DNA of 5,443 nt from Gammaproteobacteria bacterium (GTDB lineage Bacteria; Pseudomonadota; Gammaproteobacteria; Pseudomonadales; Porticoccaceae), in assembly GCA_003646355.1 (NCBI GenBank), contig QNFO01000108.1, forward strand, positions 1 through 5,443, given 5' to 3'. Of the stretch, positions 1-5,443 are shown one piece after another; positions within the stretch are counted from its first letter, which is position 1, and each line of letters begins with the position of its first letter. The position numbers were made by a program, and so were the translations under genes. The notes under the pieces were generated by a model. The model made no database searches, was not told the DNA's origin, and was given only the letters and a program-made list of their open reading frames with translations.

Positions 1-382
1 ACAAACCCATACCACCGCCCATTACAAAGCCGTTACCCCAGGCGATAATCGGCTTGGGGAAGTTATGCAGTCGATGATTGAGTACGTATTCTCGCGAGAA
101 AAAATCCGTGGCGTAGGCATTGTAGTTTTCACCACATTCCACCATTGATTCGTAGAGCATGCGAATATCGCCACCGGCGGCAAAAGCCCGGTCGCCCGCA
201 CTGTCGAGCAAAATACAGACAATGCTGTCATCGGCTTCCCACTGCGCCGTTTGAGCGCTGATCATATCGACCATTTCCAGACTGAGTGAGTTCAGTGCTT
301 TTTCGGCATTGAGGGTGGCGATGGCAATTTTCTTACCGTTGCCACAGGCTTTTTCACTAAATAGTACGGGCTGTTCTGACAC
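1..382 (-). CDS. 3-hydroxyisobutyryl-CoA hydrolase, N-terminal 127 codons (cut by left window edge)
   Basis: Crotonase-superfamily thioesterase that releases 3-hydroxyisobutyrate from its CoA ester in valine breakdown; cytoplasmic. Seen: AFAAGGDIRMLYE at residues 66-78, FFSREYVLNH at 94-103 and PKPIIAW...VMGGGMGL at 110-127. These match the GGDIR, FF.EEY.LN and MGGGVGL blocks that mark the HIBCH branch and separate it from ordinary enoyl-CoA hydratases. The catalytic acidic residues of the family lie further on, outside the window. The start is a GTG (bases 380-382), chosen because AGGAGA (388-393) sits 5 bases upstream and because the protein then begins at the usual distance from the first conserved block. 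It lies 38 bases after the enoyl-CoA hydratase stop and is probably cotranscribed with it. The Shine-Dalgarno lies in a small hairpin, listed separately. Alternative: another crotonase hydrolase, judged unlikely in this operon. Confidence 0.9.
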   Translation of the reverse strand, partial: MSEQPVLFSEKACGNGKKIAIATLNAEKALNSLSLEMVDMISAQTAQWEADDSIVCILLDSAGDRAFAAGGDIRMLYESMVECGENYNAYATDFFSREYVLNHRLHNFPKPIIAWGNGFVMGGGMGL

Positions 383-384
383 GC

Positions 385-398
385 GTTTCTCCTGAAAC
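385..398 (-). promoter_or_regulatory. Shine-Dalgarno of the hydrolase gene inside a small hairpin
   Basis: On the minus strand GTTTC-AGGA-GAAAC forms a 5-bp stem with a 4-base loop, and the ribosome-binding AGGAGA spans the loop and the first stem bases. The GTG start follows 5 bases later. The site decides the start of the downstream hydrolase. The stem is A/U-rich and weak, so it may be incidental or may slightly damp initiation; no regulator is implied by the sequence. Confidence 0.4.
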
Positions 399-420
399 AG
401 CTAAACAAAAAATAATGGCT

Positions 421-1197
421 TTAGCCGTTCTTCCATTCGGGGCTACGCTTTTCAACAAAAGCGGCAACGCCTTCTTTTTGATCTTCGCTGCCCCATAAAT
501 CCATAAAGGCATCGCGCTCGTATTTAAAGCCGCTGCTCAAACCGCGTTCGCGGGCAGACATAGTCAGCGCCTTACAAATACGCACAGACGTCGGGCTTTG
601 CTTTTCAACCTTGGCCGTTAATTCCAGGGCTTTTTCCAGGGCCGTACCCGTGGGCACTACTTCCTGAATCAAACCAATTTGCTCGGCTTTTGCAGCCTTA
701 ACGCGCTCACCAAGGAGAATCATGCGCTTGGCCCAGCCCTCACCAATCAACCAGGACAGGTGCTGCGTACCCAAACCACCAGGTAGTAAACCCACGGTGC
801 ACTCGGGCAGGGCCATCTGCGCCTGTTCTTCGGCGATGCGAATATCACAAGCCAGCGCGCACTCAAGGCCGCCACCCATGGCGAAGCCGGTAATCGCCGC
901 AATCGAAACGCCTTCATAATGCGTCAACGCTTCAAAAGCGACGCCGAAGGCCTTAATAAAGTCGAAGGCATCACCGCTGTTGTCGTGATTAAAACGGGTG
1001 AGATCGGCACCGGCGCTAAAAAACTTTTCGCTGTCGCTGGTCAAAATCAGTGCGTAGTTTTCTTTGTCGGCATTTAATTCTTCGACGACCTCTTGTAAAT
1101 AAGCCAGGCTCTCCGGCGTCCAGGTATTGGCCGGTGGATTGTTCATGGTCAAGATCGCTGTGCGACCGCGTTTTTCTACTTTTAATAATTCGCTCAT
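421..1197 (-). CDS. Enoyl-CoA hydratase, probable methacrylyl-CoA hydratase
   Basis: A 258-residue crotonase-fold hydratase of normal family length. In this operon its likely job is adding water to methacrylyl-CoA to give 3-hydroxyisobutyryl-CoA, the step between the dehydrogenase and hydrolase genes on either side. Seen: FSAGADL (60-66) and MGGGLE (107-112) supply the oxyanion-hole region. Glu112 and Glu132 (in ALPECTVGLLPGGLGT) match the two catalytic glutamates of rat mitochondrial crotonase (Glu144 and Glu164), so true hydratase activity is expected rather than isomerase or hydrolase. ATG at 1197 is preceded by AAAGGAG (1206-1212) with 8 bases spacing. The gene starts 33 bases after the dehydrogenase stop. 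The family assignment is firm; substrate preference is inferred from context, and general short-chain enoyl-CoA hydration is the alternative. Confidence 0.9.
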   Translation of the reverse strand: MSELLKVEKRGRTAILTMNNPPANTWTPESLAYLQEVVEELNADKENYALILTSDSEKFFSAGADLTRFNHDNSGDAFDFIKAFGVAFEALTHYEGVSIAAITGFAMGGGLECALACDIRIAEEQAQMALPECTVGLLPGGLGTQHLSWLIGEGWAKRMILLGERVKAAKAEQIGLIQEVVPTGTALEKALELTAKVEKQSPTSVRICKALTMSARERGLSSGFKYERDAFMDLWGSEDQKEGVAAFVEKRSPEWKNG

Positions 1198-1230
1198 GTT
1201 CTTAACTCCTTTGTATAGGTGAGAAATTAA

Positions 1231-2397
1231 CTAACGGATACTATCCGTTGCGCCCTCTTCCAGTATTCGACGCGCCACAATCACGCGCATGATTTCATTC
1301 GTGCCTTCTAAAATTTGGTGCACCCGGGTATCGCGCAAAAAGCGCTCGATGGGGTACTCCTTCAAATAACCGTAACCCCCGTGCAATTGCAGGGCTTCAT
1401 TGCAAACCTGAAAACCAATATCGGTGGCAAAACGTTTCGCCATCGCGCAATAGGTGCTTTTATCGGCGTCATTTTGGTCCAGCTTACTGGCGGCCAACCT
1501 GACCATTTGCCGCGCCGCCACCAACTCGGTAACCATGTCGGCAAGCTTAAACTGCAGGGCTTGAAAGGCTGCCAGGGGCTTGCCGAACTGCTTGCGCTCC
1601 TGCATATACTGCTGGGCATGATTGAGCGTTGCCTGGGCGGCACCGATGGAACAGCTGGCGATATTAATGCGCCCGCCATCAATGCCCTTCATGGCAATTT
1701 TAAAACCCTCACCCTCTTCACCCAGGCGATAGTTTGCCGGTACACGCACGTCTTCAAAAGTAATGGTGCGGGTTGGCTGGCTATTCCAGCCCATTTTACT
1801 TTCGTTTTTCCCGTAGCTAATACCGGGCAAATCCGCAGGTACGGCAAAAGCACTTATGCCTTTTGCGCCCGAATCCTTAGCCCCGGTGCGAACCATCAAC
1901 ACCAGCACGTCAGTACTACCGGCACCGCTGATAAAACTCTTGCCGCCGTTGAGGATGTAGTCCTCACCGTCGCGCACAGCTTTAGTAGTGATAGAAGCCG
2001 CATCACTGCCTGCATTGGGTTCGGTCAAACAATAGGAGGCGAGCTTTTCACCCATCACCAACTGCTCACAAAAATCATTGTGTACAGCCTCTGTGCCCCA
2101 GGTGCAAGCCATCCACGTCGCCATATTGTGGATGGAAATAAAGGCGGCGGTGGAAGAACAAGCGGCCGCTAACTCTTCAAGCACAATAGTGGCATCGAGA
2201 CGCGACATGCCCATGCCGCCCTGAGCCTCGGGGCTGTACATACCGCAAAAGCCCATAGCACCGGCTGCGGCGATAGTGTCGCGAGGAAAGATTTTCTCCT
2301 CGTCCCACTCGGCCGCATGAGGGGCCATTTCGCCCTCTGCAAAGGCGCGTGCAGCATCCTGAAAGGCGCGCTGTTCTTCGTTGAGATTAAAGTCCAT
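1231..2397 (-). CDS. Isobutyryl-CoA dehydrogenase (acyl-CoA dehydrogenase family)
   Basis: A 388-residue FAD enzyme that oxidises isobutyryl-CoA to methacrylyl-CoA and passes electrons to electron-transfer flavoprotein; cytoplasmic. Seen: N-terminal helical domain, then acyl-CoA dehydrogenase signature 1 (YCLTEPNAGSD, 122-132). Next come GWNSQPTR (203-210) and GGRINIASCSIGAA (241-254), blocks shared almost unchanged with human ACAD8. Signature 2 is QLHGGYGYLKEYPIERFLRD (337-356). Glu364 in ILEGTNEIMR occupies the catalytic-base position used in ACAD8, short-chain and medium-chain members. These blocks favour isobutyryl-CoA over short/branched-chain or isovaleryl-CoA enzymes. The ATG lies 13 bases after the mmsA stop with only a weak GAG-type ribosome site, so translation may be helped by coupling to mmsA. 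A 17-base palindrome overlaps the stop codon. Confidence 0.93.
   Translation of the reverse strand: MDFNLNEEQRAFQDAARAFAEGEMAPHAAEWDEEKIFPRDTIAAAGAMGFCGMYSPEAQGGMGMSRLDATIVLEELAAACSSTAAFISIHNMATWMACTWGTEAVHNDFCEQLVMGEKLASYCLTEPNAGSDAASITTKAVRDGEDYILNGGKSFISGAGSTDVLVLMVRTGAKDSGAKGISAFAVPADLPGISYGKNESKMGWNSQPTRTITFEDVRVPANYRLGEEGEGFKIAMKGIDGGRINIASCSIGAAQATLNHAQQYMQERKQFGKPLAAFQALQFKLADMVTELVAARQMVRLAASKLDQNDADKSTYCAMAKRFATDIGFQVCNEALQLHGGYGYLKEYPIERFLRDTRVHQILEGTNEIMRVIVARRILEEGATDSIR
1233..1249. repeat. 17-base palindrome overlapping the stop of the isobutyryl-CoA dehydrogenase gene
   Basis: AACGGATA-C-TATCCGTT is a perfect 8-bp inverted repeat around one central base. It covers the last codons and the stop. 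The one-base centre is too short for a stable full hairpin and no T-run follows, so it is not a standard terminator. It could be a protein site or chance. Confidence 0.45.
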
Positions 2398-2410
2398 AAG
2401 ACCAGCTCAC

Positions 2411-3910
2411 TTATTTTAAGTTGATCGACATATTCGGGCCACCGGCCACTTCGTCATCAAACCAACGGGCAGTGATCGTTTTGGTTTCGGTGTAGAAACG
2501 CACCGCTTGCTTGCCGTAGGCGTGCAGGTCGCCGTGGAAAGAACCTCTCCAACCGGTGAAGGAGAAAAATGGCAGGGGCACAGGAATCGGTACATTAATG
2601 CCCACCTGACCGACCAGAATTTCATGCTGATACTTGCGCGCCGCACCACCGGAGGCAGTGAAGATAGACGTGCCGTTACCACGAAAGTCTTCATTAATGG
2701 CGGCAATGGCTTCGTCGAGAGTATCGACAGTTAGCAAACATAAGACCGGGCCAAAGACCTCGTCCTGATACACGCTCATATCGCGGCTGACATCGGTGAA
2801 GATGGTCGGGCCAATCCAGTTGCCGTCGGGGTAGCCTTCAACCACACAATCGGAACCGTCGAGCAGGCAAGTTGCACCCTCTTCTTTCGCTTTGGCAATC
2901 GCGGCTGTGATTTTCTCTTTCGCCATGGTGTTGGTTTGCGGGCCGTAAGCGGCGCCTTTATCGGACCAAATGCCCGGGCGAATTTTCTCAGCGGCGGCGG
3001 CAATATCACCGGCCCACTCTTTGGCGGCACCCACCAAAATGACATTGGGGATAGCCATGCAGCGCTGCCCGGCGGCACCAAAGGCTGAACCGATAATGTT
3101 ATTCACGACCTGACTTTTGTTGGCATCGGGCATAACAACCATGTGGTTGTTGGCACCGGTCATGCACTGCATGCGCTTCAGGTTGGCCGTACCTTTCTGA
3201 TAAATATGCTTGCCCACGGGTACTGAACCGACAAAAGAACCGGCGCAAATATCTTGATGCTCCAGCAGGTAGTCGACCTGATGGGCGCCACCGTGAATAA
3301 TTTGCATCACGCCTTTGGGGGCACCGGCTTCTTCAAACAACTCGACCAAACGAGTCGGCGTCAAGGGATCACGCTCGGAGGGCTTGAGAATAAAAGTATT
3401 ACCGCAGGCAATGGACAGCGGAAACATCCACAGGGGAATCATCGCCGGAAAGTTAAACGGCGTAATACCCATGCACACGCCAATGGGCTGCACAAAAGAA
3501 TAGGTGTCGATTTTACCGGCGACGTTCTCAACGGTTTCACCCATCATTAAAGAGGCAACGTTGGCCGCGTGCTCGACCACTTCAATACCGCGCCAAACAT
3601 CGCCCTTGGCATCTTCAAAGGTCTTGCCCAATTCCTGGCTGATAATTTCAGCAATTTCGTCGTGGTGCTTTTTCAGCAGGTGTTGATAGTTGAGCATAAT
3701 GCGCGCGCGCTGGGGTACGGGCACTTCTTTCCAGGTTTGGAAGGCGGCTTTGGCCGAGGCAATGGCACGATCCATCTCGGCATCGGTCGCGGCGGGCACT
3801 TCGGTCAGCAATTCCTGGGTGGCCGGGTTGAGAACCTGGGTGCGCTGAGTGCTTTCGCTTTGAATCCACTCGCCTTCAATAAATAGGGGTACAATTTTTG
3901 GGAATGCCAT
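2411..3910 (-). CDS. mmsA: Methylmalonate-semialdehyde dehydrogenase, CoA-acylating
   Basis: A 499-residue aldehyde-dehydrogenase-superfamily enzyme. It converts methylmalonate semialdehyde, NAD+ and CoA to propionyl-CoA, CO2 and NADH, the last step of the valine branch; it also takes malonate semialdehyde in this family. Seen: Rossmann-fold ITPFNFP (149-155), LKPSERDP (175-182), catalytic Cys284 in FGAAGQRC, and YQDEVFGP (381-388). [20 protein letters not shown] (434-453) is diagnostic of this subfamily. The position held by the general-base Glu in hydrolytic aldehyde dehydrogenases is Met250 (CMTGANNH), as expected for a CoA-acylating enzyme. Arg107 and Arg283 match arginines reported to hold the substrate carboxylate in Bacillus IolA. 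ATG 3910 is chosen because GAGG lies 6 bases upstream; an in-frame TTG at 3922 would overlap that site. First gene of the operon; the isobutyryl-CoA dehydrogenase gene starts 13 bases downstream. An inositol-pathway role is unlikely in this context. Confidence 0.96.
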   Translation of the reverse strand: MAFPKIVPLFIEGEWIQSESTQRTQVLNPATQELLTEVPAATDAEMDRAIASAKAAFQTWKEVPVPQRARIMLNYQHLLKKHHDEIAEIISQELGKTFEDAKGDVWRGIEVVEHAANVASLMMGETVENVAGKIDTYSFVQPIGVCMGITPFNFPAMIPLWMFPLSIACGNTFILKPSERDPLTPTRLVELFEEAGAPKGVMQIIHGGAHQVDYLLEHQDICAGSFVGSVPVGKHIYQKGTANLKRMQCMTGANNHMVVMPDANKSQVVNNIIGSAFGAAGQRCMAIPNVILVGAAKEWAGDIAAAAEKIRPGIWSDKGAAYGPQTNTMAKEKITAAIAKAKEEGATCLLDGSDCVVEGYPDGNWIGPTIFTDVSRDMSVYQDEVFGPVLCLLTVDTLDEAIAAINEDFRGNGTSIFTASGGAARKYQHEILVGQVGINVPIPVPLPFFSFTGWRGSFHGDLHAYGKQAVRFYTETKTITARWFDDEVAGGPNMSINLK

Positions 3911-3972
3911 GGTCAACCTCAATTAGTTGTGCCGCCCTGCAAAAGTGCCAGGCGCTGTGTACGGATTTTCGA

Positions 3973-4001
3973 GTACTTGCCGAGGGTCAATATCGGCGTA
4001 C
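3973..4001 (-). promoter_or_regulatory. Bulged hairpin near the 5' end of the predicted mms leader
   Basis: Plus-strand GTAC-tt-GCCGA and TCGGC-GTAC form a 9-bp stem with a 2-base bulge and a 9-base loop. In the leftward mms transcript the hairpin would begin about 3 bases after the predicted start and about 90 bases before the mmsA ATG. It could protect the 5' end of the mRNA or serve as a second protein site. It is not a terminator, because no T-run follows on either strand. Role inferred only. Confidence 0.4.
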
Positions 4002-4010
4002 CAGCTTGCC

Positions 4011-4039
4011 AGTATATAAGCATAAACAAGCAACAATAA
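4011..4039 (-). promoter_or_regulatory. Predicted promoter of the mms operon
   Basis: On the minus strand TATACT (4011-4016, five of six matches to TATAAT) follows TTATTG (4034-4039) by 17 bases. The -35 matches TTGACA at only two positions, typical of a promoter that needs an activator. The start would be near 4004, giving a leader of roughly 94 bases. The paired direct repeats begin 6 bases upstream of the -35, where an AraC-type activator would contact RNA polymerase. Assigned by eye. Confidence 0.45.
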
Positions 4040-4045
4040 AAATTC

Positions 4046-4079
4046 ACTATATTGCCCTGTTGATGGACTATATTGCTCT
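4046..4079. promoter_or_regulatory. Tandem direct repeat, candidate operator for the AraC-family regulator
   Basis: ACTATATTGC(C/T)CT occurs at 4046-4058 and again at 4067-4079 with 12 of 13 bases identical and a period of 21 bases, two turns of B-DNA. AraC-family proteins carry two helix-turn-helix units and bind tandem direct half-sites with this kind of spacing. The pair lies between mmsA and the divergent AraC-family gene, directly upstream of the predicted mms promoter, and could also serve the regulator's own promoter. The repeat is seen directly; the binding protein is inferred. Confidence 0.6.
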
Positions 4080-4131
4080 ACAATCAACATAAAGCCATAA
4101 ACTGCGACTTTATTATCTCACTGTTTTTATT

Positions 4132-5016
4132 ATGAAAAGAGTAGAAATCACCTCCGACTGGCCCCTGCCACCTAAAGGCATTCGTCTTTTATCACCTAAA
4201 TTTCTGGTCGAGGCCATGGCCGCCGACCCACTGTCGCAAGATCTTTACCCACTGGCCACAGGCTTCTATCCGCAGGCACAAAACCACCGCATGAGCCGGC
4301 AACAAAGCGCCAACTATCTGTTAATTTATTGTACTGCAGGCCTCGGCCAACTCAAGGCCGGCAAGCGCCAGTGGGCAATAAAAGCGGGCGATATTATTTC
4401 CCTGCCCGAGGGCCTCGCCCACAGCTATCGCGCCGACACAAACCAACCCTGGAGTATTTACTGGGCCCACTACAGCGGCACACTGGCCCGCGAATACAGC
4501 CAGCGCATTTGTGCAGGCGAGCCCTTTGCCCAAATTGGCCTGCAGCCACGGCTGATTGCCGACTTTGAAGCGCTGTTCACCCTGCGCCGCACCGGCTATT
4601 CCACCGACGCTTACATTCACAGCGCCTGCCAACTGAAACAAATGCTCAGCTTCATTGCCTACACCGCCCAGCGCTACCAACCGCAACACGGCCAGTCTAT
4701 TGATCTCAGCAAGATTGAAGAATTAATGCACTTACACCTGGGCGACAGCTTAAACCTGCAGGCACTGGCCGACGATGCCAACCTGTCGAAATACCACTTT
4801 ACGCGCAAGTTTAAACAGCTCACCGGCCACTCGCCCATCCAGCATTTTATTCACTTAAAAATGCAGCACGCCTGCCAGTTACTCGACAGCACCGCCAACT
4901 CCGTGAAGCAGGTCGCCGTCGAAACCGGCTATAAAGATGCCTATTATTTTTCCCGACTGTTTAAACAGGTGATTGGCATTTCGCCCAGCGAGTACCGCCG
5001 CAGTAAAGCGGCTTAA
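4132..5016 (+). CDS. mmsR: AraC-family transcriptional regulator, probable MmsR
   Basis: A 294-residue regulator with an N-terminal cupin-type ligand domain (about 35-180; GDIISLPEGLAHSY at 86-99 is the core) and a C-terminal AraC DNA-binding domain (about 190-292). Helix-turn-helix 1 is LNLQALADDANLSKYHFTRK (208-227). Helix-turn-helix 2 is about 256-278, ending in the family signature GYKDAYYFSRLF...GISPSEYRR. Size, domain order and the divergent position next to mmsA match Pseudomonas MmsR, the activator of mmsAB, so it most likely activates this operon in response to a valine-pathway intermediate. The inducer cannot be read from the sequence. The ATG at 4132 has no recognisable Shine-Dalgarno (the preceding bases are CTGTTTTTATT). 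The next ATG in frame (4216) would leave a shorter N terminus lacking the conserved-looking LLSPKFLVE stretch, so 4132 is kept. The gene could instead control the short-chain dehydrogenase downstream. Confidence 0.88.
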   Translation: MKRVEITSDWPLPPKGIRLLSPKFLVEAMAADPLSQDLYPLATGFYPQAQNHRMSRQQSANYLLIYCTAGLGQLKAGKRQWAIKAGDIISLPEGLAHSYRADTNQPWSIYWAHYSGTLAREYSQRICAGEPFAQIGLQPRLIADFEALFTLRRTGYSTDAYIHSACQLKQMLSFIAYTAQRYQPQHGQSIDLSKIEELMHLHLGDSLNLQALADDANLSKYHFTRKFKQLTGHSPIQHFIHLKMQHACQLLDSTANSVKQVAVETGYKDAYYFSRLFKQVIGISPSEYRRSKAA

Positions 5017-5040
5017 ACCGAAGCCAACCTTACTAAAGCC

Positions 5041-5136
5041 AAGAACCATCTTCGCTCATGACACGCTGTGAATACGTCCTTGTACGCTCGGTGTCGGCAT
5101 CCCTGCCTCCTACGGTCATGAGCAAAGAAGATTCTT
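5041..5136. repeat. Long imperfect inverted repeat with structured centre, probable dispersed intergenic element
   Basis: Arms 5041-5062 and 5115-5136 are inverted copies matching at 19 of 22 positions; the innermost nine, GCTCATGAC / GTCATGAGC, are perfect. The 52-base centre has smaller hairpins: GGCA-tccc-TGCC (5096-5107), and GACAC (5060-5064) with GTGTC (5091-5095). If transcribed leftward, two of the three arm mismatches become G-U pairs, leaving a single true mismatch. The centre (CGTCCTTGTACGCTCGGTGT and GGCATCCCTGCC) resembles palindromic intergenic repeats I recall from aquatic gammaproteobacteria; this resemblance is from memory. It sits 24 bases after the regulator stop and could end or insulate transcription, although no T-run follows. 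It contains no gene. Confidence 0.7.
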
Positions 5137-5249
5137 TACTCATTCGCTGATATCGACTCTTGCCAACAAACGCGCTAAATCTTGAAAAACTTGCACTCAG
5201 ACAGGCCTCTGCCGCAGGATGCATCCATAAAATTAATTGGAGAGAGAAA

Positions 5250-5443
5250 ATGGAACTCGGCTTAACAGGCAAAGTAGCACTCGTCACCGGCAGCTATCGC
5301 GGTACCGGACAAATCATCGCCCAGCGTCTCGCCGACGAGGGCGCCACGGTTATTGCCCACGGCTTTGAGCCCGGCAGCGCCGACCACGTCGTCGCTGAAT
5401 CCGCTGTGCAATTCGCCGTTTGGGGCGACCTGTGTACAGAGGC
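5250..5443 (+). CDS. Short-chain dehydrogenase/reductase, N-terminal 64 codons (cut by right window edge)
   Basis: Start of an NAD(P)-dependent short-chain dehydrogenase/reductase. Seen: MELGLTGKVALVTGSYRGTG, with the glycine-rich cofactor motif TGSYRGTG at residues 13-20 (family TGxxxGxG). This is followed by helix IIAQRLADEGA, strand TVIAHG, and WGDL (58-61), whose Asp60 matches the conserved adenine-ring Asp of the family. The catalytic Ser-Tyr-Lys lies beyond the edge, so substrate and NAD/NADP preference cannot be assigned. ATG 5250 has GGAG (5239-5242) 7 bases upstream. It lies 233 bases after the AraC-family gene and beyond the inverted repeat, so it is probably its own transcription unit. 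I see no convincing promoter in 5137-5249. It is not mmsB: the 3-hydroxyisobutyrate dehydrogenase family begins with a different motif (GxGxMG). Confidence 0.88.
   Translation, partial: MELGLTGKVALVTGSYRGTGQIIAQRLADEGATVIAHGFEPGSADHVVAESAVQFAVWGDLCTE

Noticed and set aside
417..426. GGCT-tt-AGCC inverted repeat at the hydratase stop codon
   Set aside because: Four base pairs with a two-base loop and no T-run are too little for a terminator; likely chance.
1315..2172. Plus-strand open frame of 285 codons opposite the isobutyryl-CoA dehydrogenase gene
   Set aside because: It lies wholly antisense to a gene with strong family motifs, its translation shows no recognisable domain, and long antisense frames are common opposite GC-biased coding sequence.
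3911..3922. Upstream TTG start for mmsA, adding four residues
   Set aside because: The TTG would overlap the GAGG that serves the ATG at 3910, and the ATG start gives the usual N terminus of the family.
4321..4689. Minus-strand open frame of 122 codons inside the AraC-family gene
   Set aside because: It is antisense to the conserved ligand domain of the regulator and has no recognisable motif or ribosome site.
5041..5136. Intrinsic terminator for the AraC-family gene
   Set aside because: The outer stem encloses a 52-base centre and is followed by mixed sequence with no T-run on either strand, so a structured repeat element fits better.
5217..5226. Ten-base perfect palindrome GGATGCATCC upstream of the short-chain dehydrogenase
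   Set aside because: It is short enough to occur by chance and has no partner site or clear promoter nearby; noted only as a possible operator.
5033..5287. Minus-strand open frame of 84 codons in the gap after the regulator
   Set aside because: It covers the inverted-repeat element and overlaps the start of the short-chain dehydrogenase. Its translation shows no recognisable domain, and repeat elements of this kind often yield spurious small frames.
1..5443. CRISPR arrays, tRNA or rRNA genes, insertion sequences, toxin-antitoxin or phage genes
   Set aside because: No regularly spaced repeats, cloverleaf sequences, transposase motifs or terminal inverted repeats of insertion-sequence type were seen. 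All substantial coding capacity is explained by metabolic and regulatory genes.

Overview
The window reads as a piece of a gammaproteobacterial chromosome. GC content is moderate, genes are tightly packed with Shine-Dalgarno sites, and the layout is the valine-degradation (mms) gene order found in Pseudomonas, Shewanella and related marine groups. An aquatic relative of Cellvibrio or Saccharophagus would fit the style of the intergenic repeat, but the species cannot be fixed from this sequence.

Left and centre (1-3910, minus strand): four genes run leftward in one probable operon. They are mmsA (CoA-acylating methylmalonate-semialdehyde dehydrogenase), an isobutyryl-CoA dehydrogenase, an enoyl-CoA hydratase, and a 3-hydroxyisobutyryl-CoA hydrolase cut by the left edge. 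Gaps are 13, 33 and 38 bases. Together they cover four of the five steps from isobutyryl-CoA to propionyl-CoA: isobutyryl-CoA to methacrylyl-CoA, then 3-hydroxyisobutyryl-CoA, then 3-hydroxyisobutyrate, and later methylmalonate semialdehyde to propionyl-CoA. The missing step, 3-hydroxyisobutyrate dehydrogenase (mmsB), would be expected just beyond the left edge.

Divergent control region (3911-4131): AT-rich DNA separates mmsA from a rightward AraC-family regulator resembling MmsR. It holds a near-perfect 13-base direct repeat spaced 21 bases apart (two helical turns), just upstream of a plausible minus-strand promoter with a good -10 and a poor -35. That is the classic arrangement of an AraC-type activator site. 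A bulged hairpin falls at the predicted start of the mms transcript.

Right end (4132-5443): the AraC-family gene is followed by a 233-base gap holding a long imperfect inverted repeat with a structured centre (5041-5136), probably a dispersed repeat element. The start of a short-chain dehydrogenase/reductase gene is cut by the right edge.

I see no previously undescribed defence, mobile or RNA system. The genes are well-known metabolic families, and what merits a second look is regulatory: the operator candidate, the leader hairpin and the inverted-repeat element.
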